NCBI GenBank assembly: GCA_045128735.1
Contig: JBGVRT010000052.1
Location: forward strand, 62,001-126,000
Reading direction: 5' to 3'
DNA from: RGIG8775 sp045128735
Lineage (GTDB): Bacteria > Bacillota > Clostridia > Oscillospirales > CAG-272
DNA length: 64,000 nucleotides
The number at the start of each line of letters is the position of its first letter. Position 1 is the first letter of the stretch. Below are positions 42,461 through 50,772 of the stretch, in pieces. The position numbers and the translations under genes are program-made. The notes under the pieces were generated by a model that was not told where the DNA came from, made no database searches, and saw only the letters and a program-made list of their open reading frames with translations.

Positions 42461-42484
42461 ATAATTATTTGAAAGGATTTACAT

Positions 42485-43174
42485 ATGTTTGACAAAATAA
42501 TAGACGGCTTTGTCAAAACCTTTATAGCAGAAGACAGATATAAAATGTTTCTGAGAGGTTTTTGGAATACGATTCAGATTGCACTTGTTGCTACCATCAT
42601 CGGTGTGTTGATCGGTGCTATCGTTGCCGTTGTCCGTGTGTTCCACAAACAGACGGGAAAGCTCGGTATTCTTGACAAGATCTGTGAAATATATACCACC
42701 GTTATAAGAGGAACCCCCGTTGTTGTTCAGCTTTTGATTACATATAACATCATTTTTGCTTGGTCAACCAGGGCAGTGCTTATCGGTATGATAGGATTCG
42801 GTCTTAACTCGGGCGCATATGTTGCAGAGATAATGCGCGGAGGAATCAATGCGGTGGATATCGGTCAGACCGAGGCGGGGCGCTCGCTTGGTCTGTCGTC
42901 TGCAACCACGATGAAGAGCATAGTTTTACCTCAGGCAATAAAGAACGTTTTGCCTGCTATAGGTAACGAGTTTATTTCGCTTCTCAAGGAGACTTCAATT
43001 ATCGGTTTCCTTGGCGTTATCGACCTTACCAAGGCGGCAGAGCGTGTAATTTCAAGAACGATGAACGTTTATTTCCCCTATATTTCCATAGCTCTCGTTT
43101 ATCTTGCGGTTGTCTATGGTTTGAACTACCTGTTCAAGAAGCTTGAGAGGAGGTTGGCTAAGAGTGACAGATAA
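42485..43174 (+). CDS. Polar amino-acid ABC transporter permease
   Basis: A 229-residue membrane protein of the HisMQ/GlnP family with about five helices. The family EAA loop is present (EAGRSLGLSSATTMKSIVLPQAIKN, about residue 138), and the N-terminal half has the RGTPVVVQLL motif (about 77). It should form a homodimer in the complex. GAAAGGA lies 7 bases before the ATG. Its 3' end overlaps the ATPase gene by 11 bases. Confidence 0.94.
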   Translation: MFDKIIDGFVKTFIAEDRYKMFLRGFWNTIQIALVATIIGVLIGAIVAVVRVFHKQTGKLGILDKICEIYTTVIRGTPVVVQLLITYNIIFAWSTRAVLIGMIGFGLNSGAYVAEIMRGGINAVDIGQTEAGRSLGLSSATTMKSIVLPQAIKNVLPAIGNEFISLLKETSIIGFLGVIDLTKAAERVISRTMNVYFPYISIALVYLAVVYGLNYLFKKLERRLAKSDR

Positions 43175-44111
43175 GAATACAATTATAGAAGTAAAAAACC
43201 TATTCAAGACCTTTGACGGCGATAAAATGATTCTTCAGGGAATCAGCTATGAGATTAAAAAAGGCGAAAAGCTTGTTATTATCGGACCTTCGGGCGGCGG
43301 AAAATCCACCTTCCTCAGATGTCTTAACCTTCTTGAAAAGCCTACTTACGGAGAAATCTGGGTAAACGGCAAGTTAATTACCCCCGTTGACCCTTATCTC
43401 CACTTTGACGTTATCGAGGCTTCCTTGACCTACGGAAAAATGTTCAAGGAGTACAGCGCACAGAATCCCGATGCTACAGAGGCAGAGCTTAAAGAAAAGA
43501 TCATTGCCGAGATAAAGCAGAAGGACCTTCTCAATGAAAAGAGGGAGGGCAGGGCGTATAAGGCCTTGATGAAGCAAATATTTGAGAACAATTATATCCA
43601 AATCGACCTTGCGCGTCAGAAAATGGGAATGGTATTCCAGCACTTCAATCTTTTCCCCCATATGACGGTAAAGGAAAATATCACCTTCGCTCCCGTTAAG
43701 CTCAAGCTTAAGACTCCCGAGGAGGCTTCGAAGAGAGCGGACGAGCTTTTGGCTCGCGTTGGACTTTCCGAAAAAGCCGATTCTTATCCCAGCCAGCTTT
43801 CGGGCGGACAGAAGCAGAGAATCGCGATAATCCGAGCTCTCGCTATGGACCCCGAGGTAATGCTTTTCGACGAGCCCACCTCCGCGCTTGACCCCGAAAT
43901 GGTTGGAGAGGTTCTCGACCTTATTAAGCAGCTCGCATCAGAGGGAATTACAATGCTTGTAGTTACCCACGAAATGGGTTTTGCGAGAGAGGTTGCAGAC
44001 CGTGTACTCTTTATGTGTGACGGTATTATCGAGGAGGATGCTCACCCCGAGGAGTTCTTCGGCGCACCCAAGAGTCCAAGACTTCAGCAGTTCCTGAAAA
44101 GCGTGCTTTGA
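43164..44111 (+). CDS. Polar amino-acid ABC transporter ATPase with an internal insertion
   Basis: A 315-residue ATPase of the HisP/GlnQ family: Walker A (GPSGGGKST, 41-49), Q-loop (VFQHFNLFPHMTV, Gln near 159), signature (LSGGQKQRIAI), Walker B (MLFDEPTSALDPE) and switch His (VTHEMGFA). About 60 extra residues (roughly 82-145), charged and probably helical, lie between Walker A and the Q-loop; GlnQ-type proteins are usually about 240-250 residues. All catalytic motifs are intact, so the insertion is tolerated. The start is GTG 43164, 10 bases after GGAGG and inside the permease gene. Confidence 0.92.
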   Translation: MTDKNTIIEVKNLFKTFDGDKMILQGISYEIKKGEKLVIIGPSGGGKSTFLRCLNLLEKPTYGEIWVNGKLITPVDPYLHFDVIEASLTYGKMFKEYSAQNPDATEAELKEKIIAEIKQKDLLNEKREGRAYKALMKQIFENNYIQIDLARQKMGMVFQHFNLFPHMTVKENITFAPVKLKLKTPEEASKRADELLARVGLSEKADSYPSQLSGGQKQRIAIIRALAMDPEVMLFDEPTSALDPEMVGEVLDLIKQLASEGITMLVVTHEMGFAREVADRVLFMCDGIIEEDAHPEEFFGAPKSPRLQQFLKSVL

Positions 44112-44175
44112 TGCACCGATTTGTGCTGATTTGATACAGTTCATAAAATATTAACAAAAATACACAAATTAGTTC

Positions 44176-44204
44176 TTGACAAAAGACCCGAAAAGTGGTA
44201 AATT
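44176..44204 (+). promoter_or_regulatory. Promoter of the hrcA operon
   Basis: TTGACA (44176-44181), a 17-base spacer and TAAATT (44199-44204), directly before the CIRCE element. Confidence 0.8.
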
Positions 44205-44214
44205 ATAGTCGTGG

Positions 44215-44241
44215 TTAGCACTCAAACAAAAAGAGTGCTAA
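44215..44241 (+). promoter_or_regulatory. CIRCE operator (HrcA binding site)
   Basis: TTAGCACTC (44215-44223), a 9-base spacer and GAGTGCTAA (44233-44241) match the CIRCE consensus perfectly in both arms. It overlaps the expected transcription start, so HrcA represses its own operon until heat shock. Confidence 0.98.
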
Positions 44242-44297
44242 AAACGGGTGGTTTACAACTTCGGGTCTTTTATTTTTGTGAAACGGAGGTGTTTAGC

Positions 44298-45383
44298 GTG
44301 GCAGATATTGAATTGAGTGAACGAAAAAAGCAGATACTAAAAGCAATCGTTGAGGCACATATTGCCGAGGGCGAGCCTGTAGGATCTAAATATATTGTGG
44401 AAAATCGGCAGTTGACCTGTTCGTCTGCTACCATAAGAAACGAGATGTCCGAGCTTGAAGAAATGGGCTACCTTGAAAAGCCTCACACTTCGGCAGGCAG
44501 AGTGCCAAGTGAGCTTGGTTATCGCTTCTACGTTGACTCTCTCGTTCAGCATTATGCTATGACCGCTAACGAAATAGCGGAAATAAACAATATTTTGAAA
44601 TCTAAGATGTCCGAGCTTGATCAGATACTTGAAAACGCGTCAAGATTGGCATCAAACATAACAAACTATACTGGATTTGCCGTTAAACCGAAATTTGCTT
44701 CCCACAGCATCTCTAAGTTTGAGGCAATATCCATAGATGAGTTTAACCTCCTGCTTGTTATGATAACCGCAGGCGGCGTGGTTAAAACCAAAAAGCTTCG
44801 TATGCCCATACCGCTTAACGACGAGCTTATCTCAAAGATAAACGGTGCGCTTAATCGCCACCTTGCGGGACTTGGAAGTCAGGATATCACACTTCCGATA
44901 TTGATGAGCATTGAGGATGAGCTTGGCGGTGATGCAAGAGCCATCGGACCGATAATCAAGGTAATCTATGATACGATGAACGATGTAGAGGACGGTGAAC
45001 TTCGCATAAGCGGACTTAACAGACTTTTGCAGTATCCCGAGTTTTCGGACTCTCAGAAGTTTGGTCAACTGCTTACGGCTATTGAAAGCAAGGAGGAAAT
45101 CCTCAATCTTGTATCGCAGGGTAATTCAGACGGAGATGTAAACGTAATAATCGGCTCCGAAAGCTCTGTTAACGTTATGAACAATTCTTCTGTTATCTAT
45201 AAACCGATAAAAAAGGACGGCAGAACGGTAGGTGCCATTGGCGTTATCGGCCCGCTTCGTATGGATTACGCGAAGGTGCTTGCAACAGTAGAGGAATTGA
45301 GCGATAATATTTCCAATATAATTGGTAATGATATAAAAAGCCTGACGGAAGGAGATAAAAATGGAAGAAAAGAAGATGAATGA
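44298..45383 (+). CDS. hrcA: Heat-inducible transcription repressor HrcA
   Basis: HrcA binds CIRCE and represses class I heat-shock genes, with activity tuned by GroEL. The 361-residue protein has the N-terminal winged helix (LSERKKQILKAIVEAHIAEGEPVGSKYI, then SSATIRNEMSELEEMGYLEKPHTSAGRVPS) and the HrcA GAF-like C-terminal domain, ending with the IGPLRMDYAKV region. The start is GTG 44298, 8 bases after GGAGG. The frame extends upstream to 44211, but that would run through the CIRCE element. It overlaps grpE by 23 bases. Confidence 0.96.
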   Translation: MADIELSERKKQILKAIVEAHIAEGEPVGSKYIVENRQLTCSSATIRNEMSELEEMGYLEKPHTSAGRVPSELGYRFYVDSLVQHYAMTANEIAEINNILKSKMSELDQILENASRLASNITNYTGFAVKPKFASHSISKFEAISIDEFNLLLVMITAGGVVKTKKLRMPIPLNDELISKINGALNRHLAGLGSQDITLPILMSIEDELGGDARAIGPIIKVIYDTMNDVEDGELRISGLNRLLQYPEFSDSQKFGQLLTAIESKEEILNLVSQGNSDGDVNVIIGSESSVNVMNNSSVIYKPIKKDGRTVGAIGVIGPLRMDYAKVLATVEELSDNISNIIGNDIKSLTEGDKNGRKEDE

Positions 45384-45912
45384 AGAAATCACCGAAGAAG
45401 CTGAAAAGGCAGAAGCAACCGAAGAAAAGGCCGCCAAGCCCGAAAAAGGTGATAAGAAAAAAATAAAGGCACTTGAAGCAGAGCTTGCCGAGGTTAACAA
45501 AAAAGCCGAGGAAATAAACGAAAAATATATGCGAATGCTTGCCGAATACGACAATTTCAGAAAACGCTCGGCAAAGGAACGAGAAAGTATCTACGGTGAC
45601 GCTTATACCGATGCGCTTACTTCAATACTTCCCGTGCTCGATAATCTGGAAAGAGCCGAGGGATGCACCGATGCCGAGGGACTTGCAAAGGGACTTGAGC
45701 TTACGCTTAAGAGCTTCCGAGAAACCCTTGAGAAAATGGGTGTTACAGAAATAGAGGCAATTGGCAAAACCTTTGATCCCAATCTTCATAATGCGGTTTT
45801 CCATGTGGATGACGAGAGCTTTGGCGAAAGTCAAATCGTTGAGGTGCTTATGAAGGGCTACACAAAGGGTGACAAGGTTATCAGATATTCAATGGTCAAG
45901 GTAGCCAACTAA
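45361..45912 (+). CDS. grpE: Nucleotide exchange factor GrpE
   Basis: GrpE releases ADP from DnaK. The 183-residue protein has a charged N-terminal coiled coil (about 1-75), the YMRMLAEYDNFRKRSAKER core and the C-terminal beta domain with GVTEIEAIGKTFDPNLHNAVFH. It begins inside hrcA with AAGGAG upstream. It is regulated by the CIRCE element at the operon front. Confidence 0.96.
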   Translation: MEEKKMNEEITEEAEKAEATEEKAAKPEKGDKKKIKALEAELAEVNKKAEEINEKYMRMLAEYDNFRKRSAKERESIYGDAYTDALTSILPVLDNLERAEGCTDAEGLAKGLELTLKSFRETLEKMGVTEIEAIGKTFDPNLHNAVFHVDDESFGESQIVEVLMKGYTKGDKVIRYSMVKVAN

Positions 45913-45956
45913 GGCTAAAAATAAAACATAAATACATTTTAGGAGGAAATTTTATT

Positions 45957-47792
45957 ATGGGAAAAATTATAGGAATAGATTTGGGCACTACCAACTCTTG
46001 CGTAGCAGTATTTGAAGGCGGAGAGCCCATAGTTATCCCCAATCCCGAGGGTGCGAGAACAACCCCCTCGGTTGTAGCATTCACAAAGACGGGTGAGAGA
46101 ATGATCGGTCAGATCGCTAAGCGTCAGGCTATCACCAACCCCGATAGAACGATTAGCAGTATCAAGCGTGAGATGGGTCTTAACCACAAGACAACCATTG
46201 ACGGTAAGGATTACACTCCTCAGGAGATTTCCGCAATGATCCTTCAGAAGCTCAAGGCTGACGCCGAGGCGTATCTTGGCACAAGCGTTACCGAGGCTGT
46301 TATCACCGTTCCCGCGTACTTCTCCGATGCACAGAGACAGGCAACAAAGGACGCAGGTAAGATAGCGGGTCTTGAAGTTAAGAGAATCATCAACGAGCCT
46401 ACCGCCGCAGCGCTTGCTTACGGTATGGATAAGGAGACAGACCAGAAGATAATGGTATTCGACCTTGGCGGCGGTACTTTCGACGTTTCGCTTCTTGAAA
46501 TTTCCGACGGCGTTTTCGAGGTTCTTGCAACTGCGGGTAACAATCGTCTTGGCGGTGATGACTTCGATGCAAGAGTTATCGACTGGATGGCTGAGCAGTT
46601 CAAGAGAGAGAACGGCATCGACCTCAGAAACGATAAGATGGTTCTTCAGAGACTTAAGGAGGCGGCAGAAAAGGCAAAGATCGAGCTTTCGGGTATGTCC
46701 AGCACAAACATCAACCTTCCTTTCATTACCGCAACCGCAAACGGACCTCTTCACTTTGACGCAACGCTCACAAGAGCAGAGTTTGACAGAATTACAGCTG
46801 ATCTTGTTGACGCTACTATGCAGCCCACAAGACAGGTTATTTCCGATGCGGGCGTAAGCGCTTCGCAGATCGACAAGGTCCTTCTTGTTGGCGGATCTAC
46901 AAGAATTCCCGCTGTTCAGGAAGCAGTTAAGAAGTTTATCGGTAAAGAGCCCTTCAAGGGTATCAACCCCGACGAATGTGTTGCTCTCGGTGCGGCTATT
47001 CAGGGCGGTGTCCTTGGCGGCGACGTAAAGGACCTTCTCCTTCTTGACGTTACACCTCTTTCTCTCGGTATCGAGACTCTCGGTGGTGTATTTACAAGAA
47101 TTATTGATAGAAACACAACAATTCCCGTAAAGAAGAGCCAGATATTCTCCACCGCGGCTGATAGCCAGACCTCGGTTGAGATTCACGTTCTTCAGGGTGA
47201 GCGTGAGATGGCGGCTAATAACACAACTCTCGGACGCTTCAGCCTTGACGGAATTCCCGCCGCTCCTCGCGGAGTACCTCAGATTGAGGTTACTTTCGAT
47301 ATTGACGCTAACGGTATCGTTAACGTAACCGCTCAGGATAAGGGCACGGGCAAGGAGACTCACATTACAATTACTTCTTCCACAAATATGTCTCAGGAAG
47401 ATATTGATAAGGCAATCAAGGATGCTGAAAAGTATGCCGAGGAAGACAAGAAGCAGAAAGAAGCTGTAGACACCAAGAACCACGCTGAGACTCTTATTTT
47501 CCAGAGCGAGAAGACTCTCGGTGAGATTGGTGATAAGATTCCCGAGGAGGATAAGGCTGACGTTAAGGCGGCTGTTGAAAAGCTCCGCGCAACTCTTAAC
47601 GGTGGTGATACTGAGGCGATCAAGGCTGATACAGAGGCACTTGAAAAGGCATTCTACGCTCTTTCCGAGAAGCTTTATAAGCAGAGCGGAGCTCAGGGCG
47701 CAGATCCCAATATGGGCAATATGGGCGGCGACGGACAGAACGGCGACTCCACATATTATAACGCAGATTACGAGGATAAGACCGATAAGTAA
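45957..47792 (+). CDS. dnaK: Molecular chaperone DnaK
   Basis: The ATP-driven Hsp70 chaperone. The 611-residue protein shows IGIDLGTTNSCVAV at the start, NEPTAAALAYG, the DLGGGTFDVSLLEI phosphate loop and VLLVGGSTRIPAVQ in the ATPase domain. The substrate-binding domain and a lid with a short Gly/Asn-rich tail follow. The first residues and the AGGAGG site 9 bases upstream fix the start. Strong codon bias agrees with high expression. A long open frame on the opposite strand is a by-product of this bias. Confidence 0.98.
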   Translation: MGKIIGIDLGTTNSCVAVFEGGEPIVIPNPEGARTTPSVVAFTKTGERMIGQIAKRQAITNPDRTISSIKREMGLNHKTTIDGKDYTPQEISAMILQKLKADAEAYLGTSVTEAVITVPAYFSDAQRQATKDAGKIAGLEVKRIINEPTAAALAYGMDKETDQKIMVFDLGGGTFDVSLLEISDGVFEVLATAGNNRLGGDDFDARVIDWMAEQFKRENGIDLRNDKMVLQRLKEAAEKAKIELSGMSSTNINLPFITATANGPLHFDATLTRAEFDRITADLVDATMQPTRQVISDAGVSASQIDKVLLVGGSTRIPAVQEAVKKFIGKEPFKGINPDECVALGAAIQGGVLGGDVKDLLLLDVTPLSLGIETLGGVFTRIIDRNTTIPVKKSQIFSTAADSQTSVEIHVLQGEREMAANNTTLGRFSLDGIPAAPRGVPQIEVTFDIDANGIVNVTAQDKGTGKETHITITSSTNMSQEDIDKAIKDAEKYAEEDKKQKEAVDTKNHAETLIFQSEKTLGEIGDKIPEEDKADVKAAVEKLRATLNGGDTEAIKADTEALEKAFYALSEKLYKQSGAQGADPNMGNMGGDGQNGDSTYYNADYEDKTDK

Positions 47793-47807
47793 TCGTAACG
47801 AAATAGG

Positions 47808-47837
47808 GCGGGAAAGGTAAGATTTTGCCTTTCCCGC
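47808..47837 (+). other. Intercistronic hairpin between dnaK and dnaJ
   Basis: A perfect 10-base-pair GC-rich stem GCGGGAAAGG/CCTTTCCCGC (47808-47817 and 47828-47837) with a 10-base loop and no T-run. It probably stabilises dnaK mRNA or lowers dnaJ expression relative to dnaK. Confidence 0.65.
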
Positions 47838-47865
47838 AGAGTCGTTGACAGAAAGGACAAGTCTG

Positions 47866-49008
47866 ATGGCAGATAAAAGAGACTATTATGACGTCCTCGG
47901 CGTTGATAAAAGCGCTGATGACGCTACAATAAAAAAAGCCTATCGCTCGCTTGCCAAAAAATATCATCCCGATATGAACCAGGGGGATGCCGAGGCTGAA
48001 AAGAAATTCAAGGAAGTAAACGAGGCATACGCTATACTTTCTGATCCACAGAAGAAGCAGCAGTATGACCAGTTCGGACACGCCGCGTTTGAACAGGGCG
48101 GTCCCGGTGCAGGCGGCGGATTCGGTGGCTTTGATTTCAGCGGATTCGGTGGCTTTGGAGATATATTCGGCGACATATTCGGCGGCTTTGGCGGTGGCGG
48201 AAGCGCAAGGCGTAACGGACCTCAGAGAGGCGAGGACATCGGCGCAACAGTTACCATTACCTTTGAAGAAGCGGCATTTGGTGTAAAAAAGGATATTACC
48301 TATAATAGAATACAGCGTTGCTCCGATTGCGGAGGAAGCGGTGCGGAAAAGGGAACCAAGGCAGAAACCTGTAGTGCCTGCGGCGGATCCGGTCAGCGCA
48401 GAGTAGTTCAGCGTATGGCGGGGATGCAGTTCCAATCCACAGTTACGTGTGAATCCTGCCGCGGAACGGGTAAGTTTATAAAAACTCCTTGCTCGAATTG
48501 CCGCGGAACGGGCTACGTTAAGGTATCCAAAAAGCTTGGTGTGTCTATTCCCGCAGGTATAGACGACGGAGAGAGAATTGCACTTCGCGGTGAGGGCTGT
48601 GACGGTAAGAACGGCGGACCTACGGGCGATCTTTTCATTACCGTAAGAGTAAAACGCCACAGCGTTTTCGAGCGTGACGGATACAATATTTATTGTGAAG
48701 TGCCTATCACGGTTGCCGAAGCAACTCTTGGTGCAGAAATAACCGTGCCCTCGCTTGAAGGCAATTTCCAATATACAATTCCCGAGGGAACTCAACCCGG
48801 AACTCAGTTCACGGTAAGACAGAAGGGAATTCCCTACGTAAATACGCAGAACAGACGCGGCGACCTTATTTTTACGGTTAACGTTGAGATACCCAAGGGG
48901 CTTAACGAAAAGCAAAAGGAACATATGCGCGCTTTCGCAGATAGCTGCGGAGAAAACAATTACGGCAAAAAGACAGGCTTTTTTAAAAAGCTTTTCGATA
49001 AAAAATAA
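47866..49008 (+). CDS. dnaJ: Co-chaperone DnaJ
   Basis: A 380-residue type I Hsp40 that stimulates DnaK ATPase activity. It has a J-domain (about 4-68 with HPD, in YHPDMNQG), a Gly/Phe-rich linker (about 75-115) and four CxxCxGxG zinc repeats (CSDCGGSG, CSACGGSG, CESCRGTG, CSNCRGTG; about 145-220). The C-terminal substrate domains follow. The start is ATG 47866, with GAAAGGA upstream; an in-frame codon at 47845 lies before that site. Confidence 0.97.
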   Translation: MADKRDYYDVLGVDKSADDATIKKAYRSLAKKYHPDMNQGDAEAEKKFKEVNEAYAILSDPQKKQQYDQFGHAAFEQGGPGAGGGFGGFDFSGFGGFGDIFGDIFGGFGGGGSARRNGPQRGEDIGATVTITFEEAAFGVKKDITYNRIQRCSDCGGSGAEKGTKAETCSACGGSGQRRVVQRMAGMQFQSTVTCESCRGTGKFIKTPCSNCRGTGYVKVSKKLGVSIPAGIDDGERIALRGEGCDGKNGGPTGDLFITVRVKRHSVFERDGYNIYCEVPITVAEATLGAEITVPSLEGNFQYTIPEGTQPGTQFTVRQKGIPYVNTQNRRGDLIFTVNVEIPKGLNEKQKEHMRAFADSCGENNYGKKTGFFKKLFDKK

Positions 49009-49020
49009 CGGAGAAAGACT

Positions 49021-49977
49021 ATGATAGATAAGGATTATGTTTGCGGAGCGTCATCCGACGTGAAAGAATGGCATCAGGTCAAGGGAACGGTAAAGCTTTG
49101 CCACCTTGACGACCTTACAGCCATTATGAGTATGATAAGCAATAATCTTATGATAGAGGATTTCAGCGATATTGACCTCAAAACCTGCTACGGCGACCTT
49201 ATAGACGAGTCTATTCTCAATGCCGATAAAACAATTGCGTCGGTTTCGGTTTTCCTTCCCGTAGAGCAGAATTTCAATGAAGCTATAAGCTTTATCAAGG
49301 AGAGAAGCGAGCAGGATGGATTTGAGGTTGATGTTGAGGTCGTTGGAGTTAACGAGGAGGATTGGGCAAATTCCTGGAAGGCTTACTACAAGCCTCTTGA
49401 AATAGGTGAGCGAATCGTTATAGTTCCCGCGTGGGAGAAATACGATGCCAAGCCCGACAGCGTTATCGTTACAATGGATCCGGGAATGGCTTTCGGAACG
49501 GGAACGCACGAAACCACGAGACTTGTTATCGGTTTGCTTGAAAAGTACACAAAGCAGGGACAGCGCGTGCTTGACGTTGGTTGCGGAAGCGGAATTTTGG
49601 CAATATGTGCCTCAAAGCTTGGCGCAAAGGAGTGCAGAGCTTACGACATAGATGAGGTTGCTGTTCGCGTTGCGCGTGATAATATCGAAATGAATAATTG
49701 TGATAATATCACCTGCGACGTTTCAGACCTTCTTAAGCAGGTTGAGCTTGAGGGCGGACAGTATGACCTTGTGTGCGCCAATATCGTTGCCGATATTATT
49801 ATCCGTATGCTTCCCGACGTTGGCCGATATATGAAGGACGATGCCATATTGCTTGCATCGGGCATCATAAATGAACGCGCGGAGGACGTAATGGAAGCCT
49901 TTGAAAAATTCGGTTTTGACATCGTAGAGCACGCTGTAGATAACGGCTGGTGCGCATTCGCAATAAAAAAGAAATAA
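49021..49977 (+). CDS. prmA: Ribosomal protein L11 methyltransferase PrmA
   Basis: PrmA trimethylates ribosomal protein L11 using SAM. The 318-residue protein has an N-terminal substrate domain, the MAFGTGTHETT loop (about 158), the SAM-binding motif VLDVGCGSGILAICA (about 184) and CANIVADIII (about 250), the PrmA version of the NPPY motif. The last gene of the hrcA operon, as often in Firmicutes. CGGAG lies 9 bases upstream. Confidence 0.93.
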   Translation: MIDKDYVCGASSDVKEWHQVKGTVKLCHLDDLTAIMSMISNNLMIEDFSDIDLKTCYGDLIDESILNADKTIASVSVFLPVEQNFNEAISFIKERSEQDGFEVDVEVVGVNEEDWANSWKAYYKPLEIGERIVIVPAWEKYDAKPDSVIVTMDPGMAFGTGTHETTRLVIGLLEKYTKQGQRVLDVGCGSGILAICASKLGAKECRAYDIDEVAVRVARDNIEMNNCDNITCDVSDLLKQVELEGGQYDLVCANIVADIIIRMLPDVGRYMKDDAILLASGIINERAEDVMEAFEKFGFDIVEHAVDNGWCAFAIKKK

Positions 49978-49981
49978 ATTG

Positions 49982-50017
49982 AAATCCGACAATTTGTAAA
50001 TAATTGTCGGATTTTTT
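49982..50017 (+). terminator. Rho-independent terminator after the hrcA operon
   Basis: A 13-base-pair stem AAATCCGACAATT/AATTGTCGGATTT (49982-49994 with 50002-50014) with a 7-base loop runs into six T residues. Confidence 0.9.
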
Positions 50018-50026
50018 GTTAATGTC

Positions 50027-50055
50027 TTGAATGTGGTTCGTGTTTGTGATATAAT
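50027..50055 (+). promoter_or_regulatory. Promoter of the AlkD-like/MATE operon
   Basis: TTGAAT (50027-50032), a 17-base spacer and TATAAT (50050-50055). Confidence 0.75.
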
Positions 50056-50088
50056 TTATGGGTAGCATTTGATTGCCGAGGTGATGAC

Positions 50089-50769
50089 GTGAACGAAATA
50101 CGCAAAACTCTCTTTGAACTTGCCGACGAGGATTATAAAAGCTTTCACGCAAAGCTTATTCCAAACGTTCCTCGCGAAAGAATAATCGGCGTAAGGACTC
50201 CTGCGCTTCGCAAATACGCCAAAGAGATATTTCGCGGCGGTGAATACGCTGAGTTTTTGAATGAGCTTCCGCACAAGTATTATGAGGAGGATAATCTTCA
50301 CGCATTTCTTGTAGAGCAAATAAATGATTATAATGAGGTCGTTTTACACCTTGATAAATTTTTGCCCTTTGTTGATAATTGGGCGACTTGCGATATGACG
50401 TCACCTGATTGTTTCTCCAAAAATCTTGATAAGCTTTACATCGACGCCTGCCGTTGGATAGATTCAAAAAGCACCTACGCAATCAGATTCGGTGTTTGTA
50501 TGCTCATGAAGTATTATCTTGACTGTAACTTCAAACAGGAGTATGCTGAAAAGGTGGCAGGCATAAAAAGTGAGGAATATTATATAAAAATGGTTGTGGC
50601 GTGGTATTTTGCCACCGCGCTTGCAGCGAAATATGATGTGGCATTGCCTTTTATTGAAAATATCAGACTTGAGAAATGGACTCATAATAAGGCAATACAA
50701 AAAGCTTGCGAGAGCTACCGAGTGTCGGATGAAAATAAAAAATATCTCAAATCGTTAAGGGTAAAATAA
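50089..50769 (+). CDS. AlkD-like DNA alkylation repair protein
   Basis: A 226-residue all-helical HEAT-repeat protein of the AlkD family, whose studied members are DNA glycosylases removing alkylated purines. Family-typical features are IIGVRTPALRKYAKEI near residue 28, the central WATCDMTSPDCF (about 103) and WIDSKSTYAIRFGVCMLMKYYLD (about 123). Whether this subgroup still acts as a glycosylase is uncertain, because many family members lack tested activity. The start is GTG 50089, 5 bases after the GAGGTG region; a nearby ATG is out of frame. Confidence 0.85.
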   Translation: MNEIRKTLFELADEDYKSFHAKLIPNVPRERIIGVRTPALRKYAKEIFRGGEYAEFLNELPHKYYEEDNLHAFLVEQINDYNEVVLHLDKFLPFVDNWATCDMTSPDCFSKNLDKLYIDACRWIDSKSTYAIRFGVCMLMKYYLDCNFKQEYAEKVAGIKSEEYYIKMVVAWYFATALAAKYDVALPFIENIRLEKWTHNKAIQKACESYRVSDENKKYLKSLRVK

Positions 50770-50772
50770 TAA

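Noticed and set aside
45939..47483. A 514-codon open frame on the strand opposite dnaK
   Set aside because: It mirrors dnaK, has no ribosome-binding site or family features, and is explained by the strong codon bias of dnaK. Antisense frames of this kind are well known for dnaK.
47620..48924. A 434-codon open frame opposite dnaJ
   Set aside because: It spans the dnaK-dnaJ hairpin and has repetitive, low-information translation; dnaJ is unambiguous.
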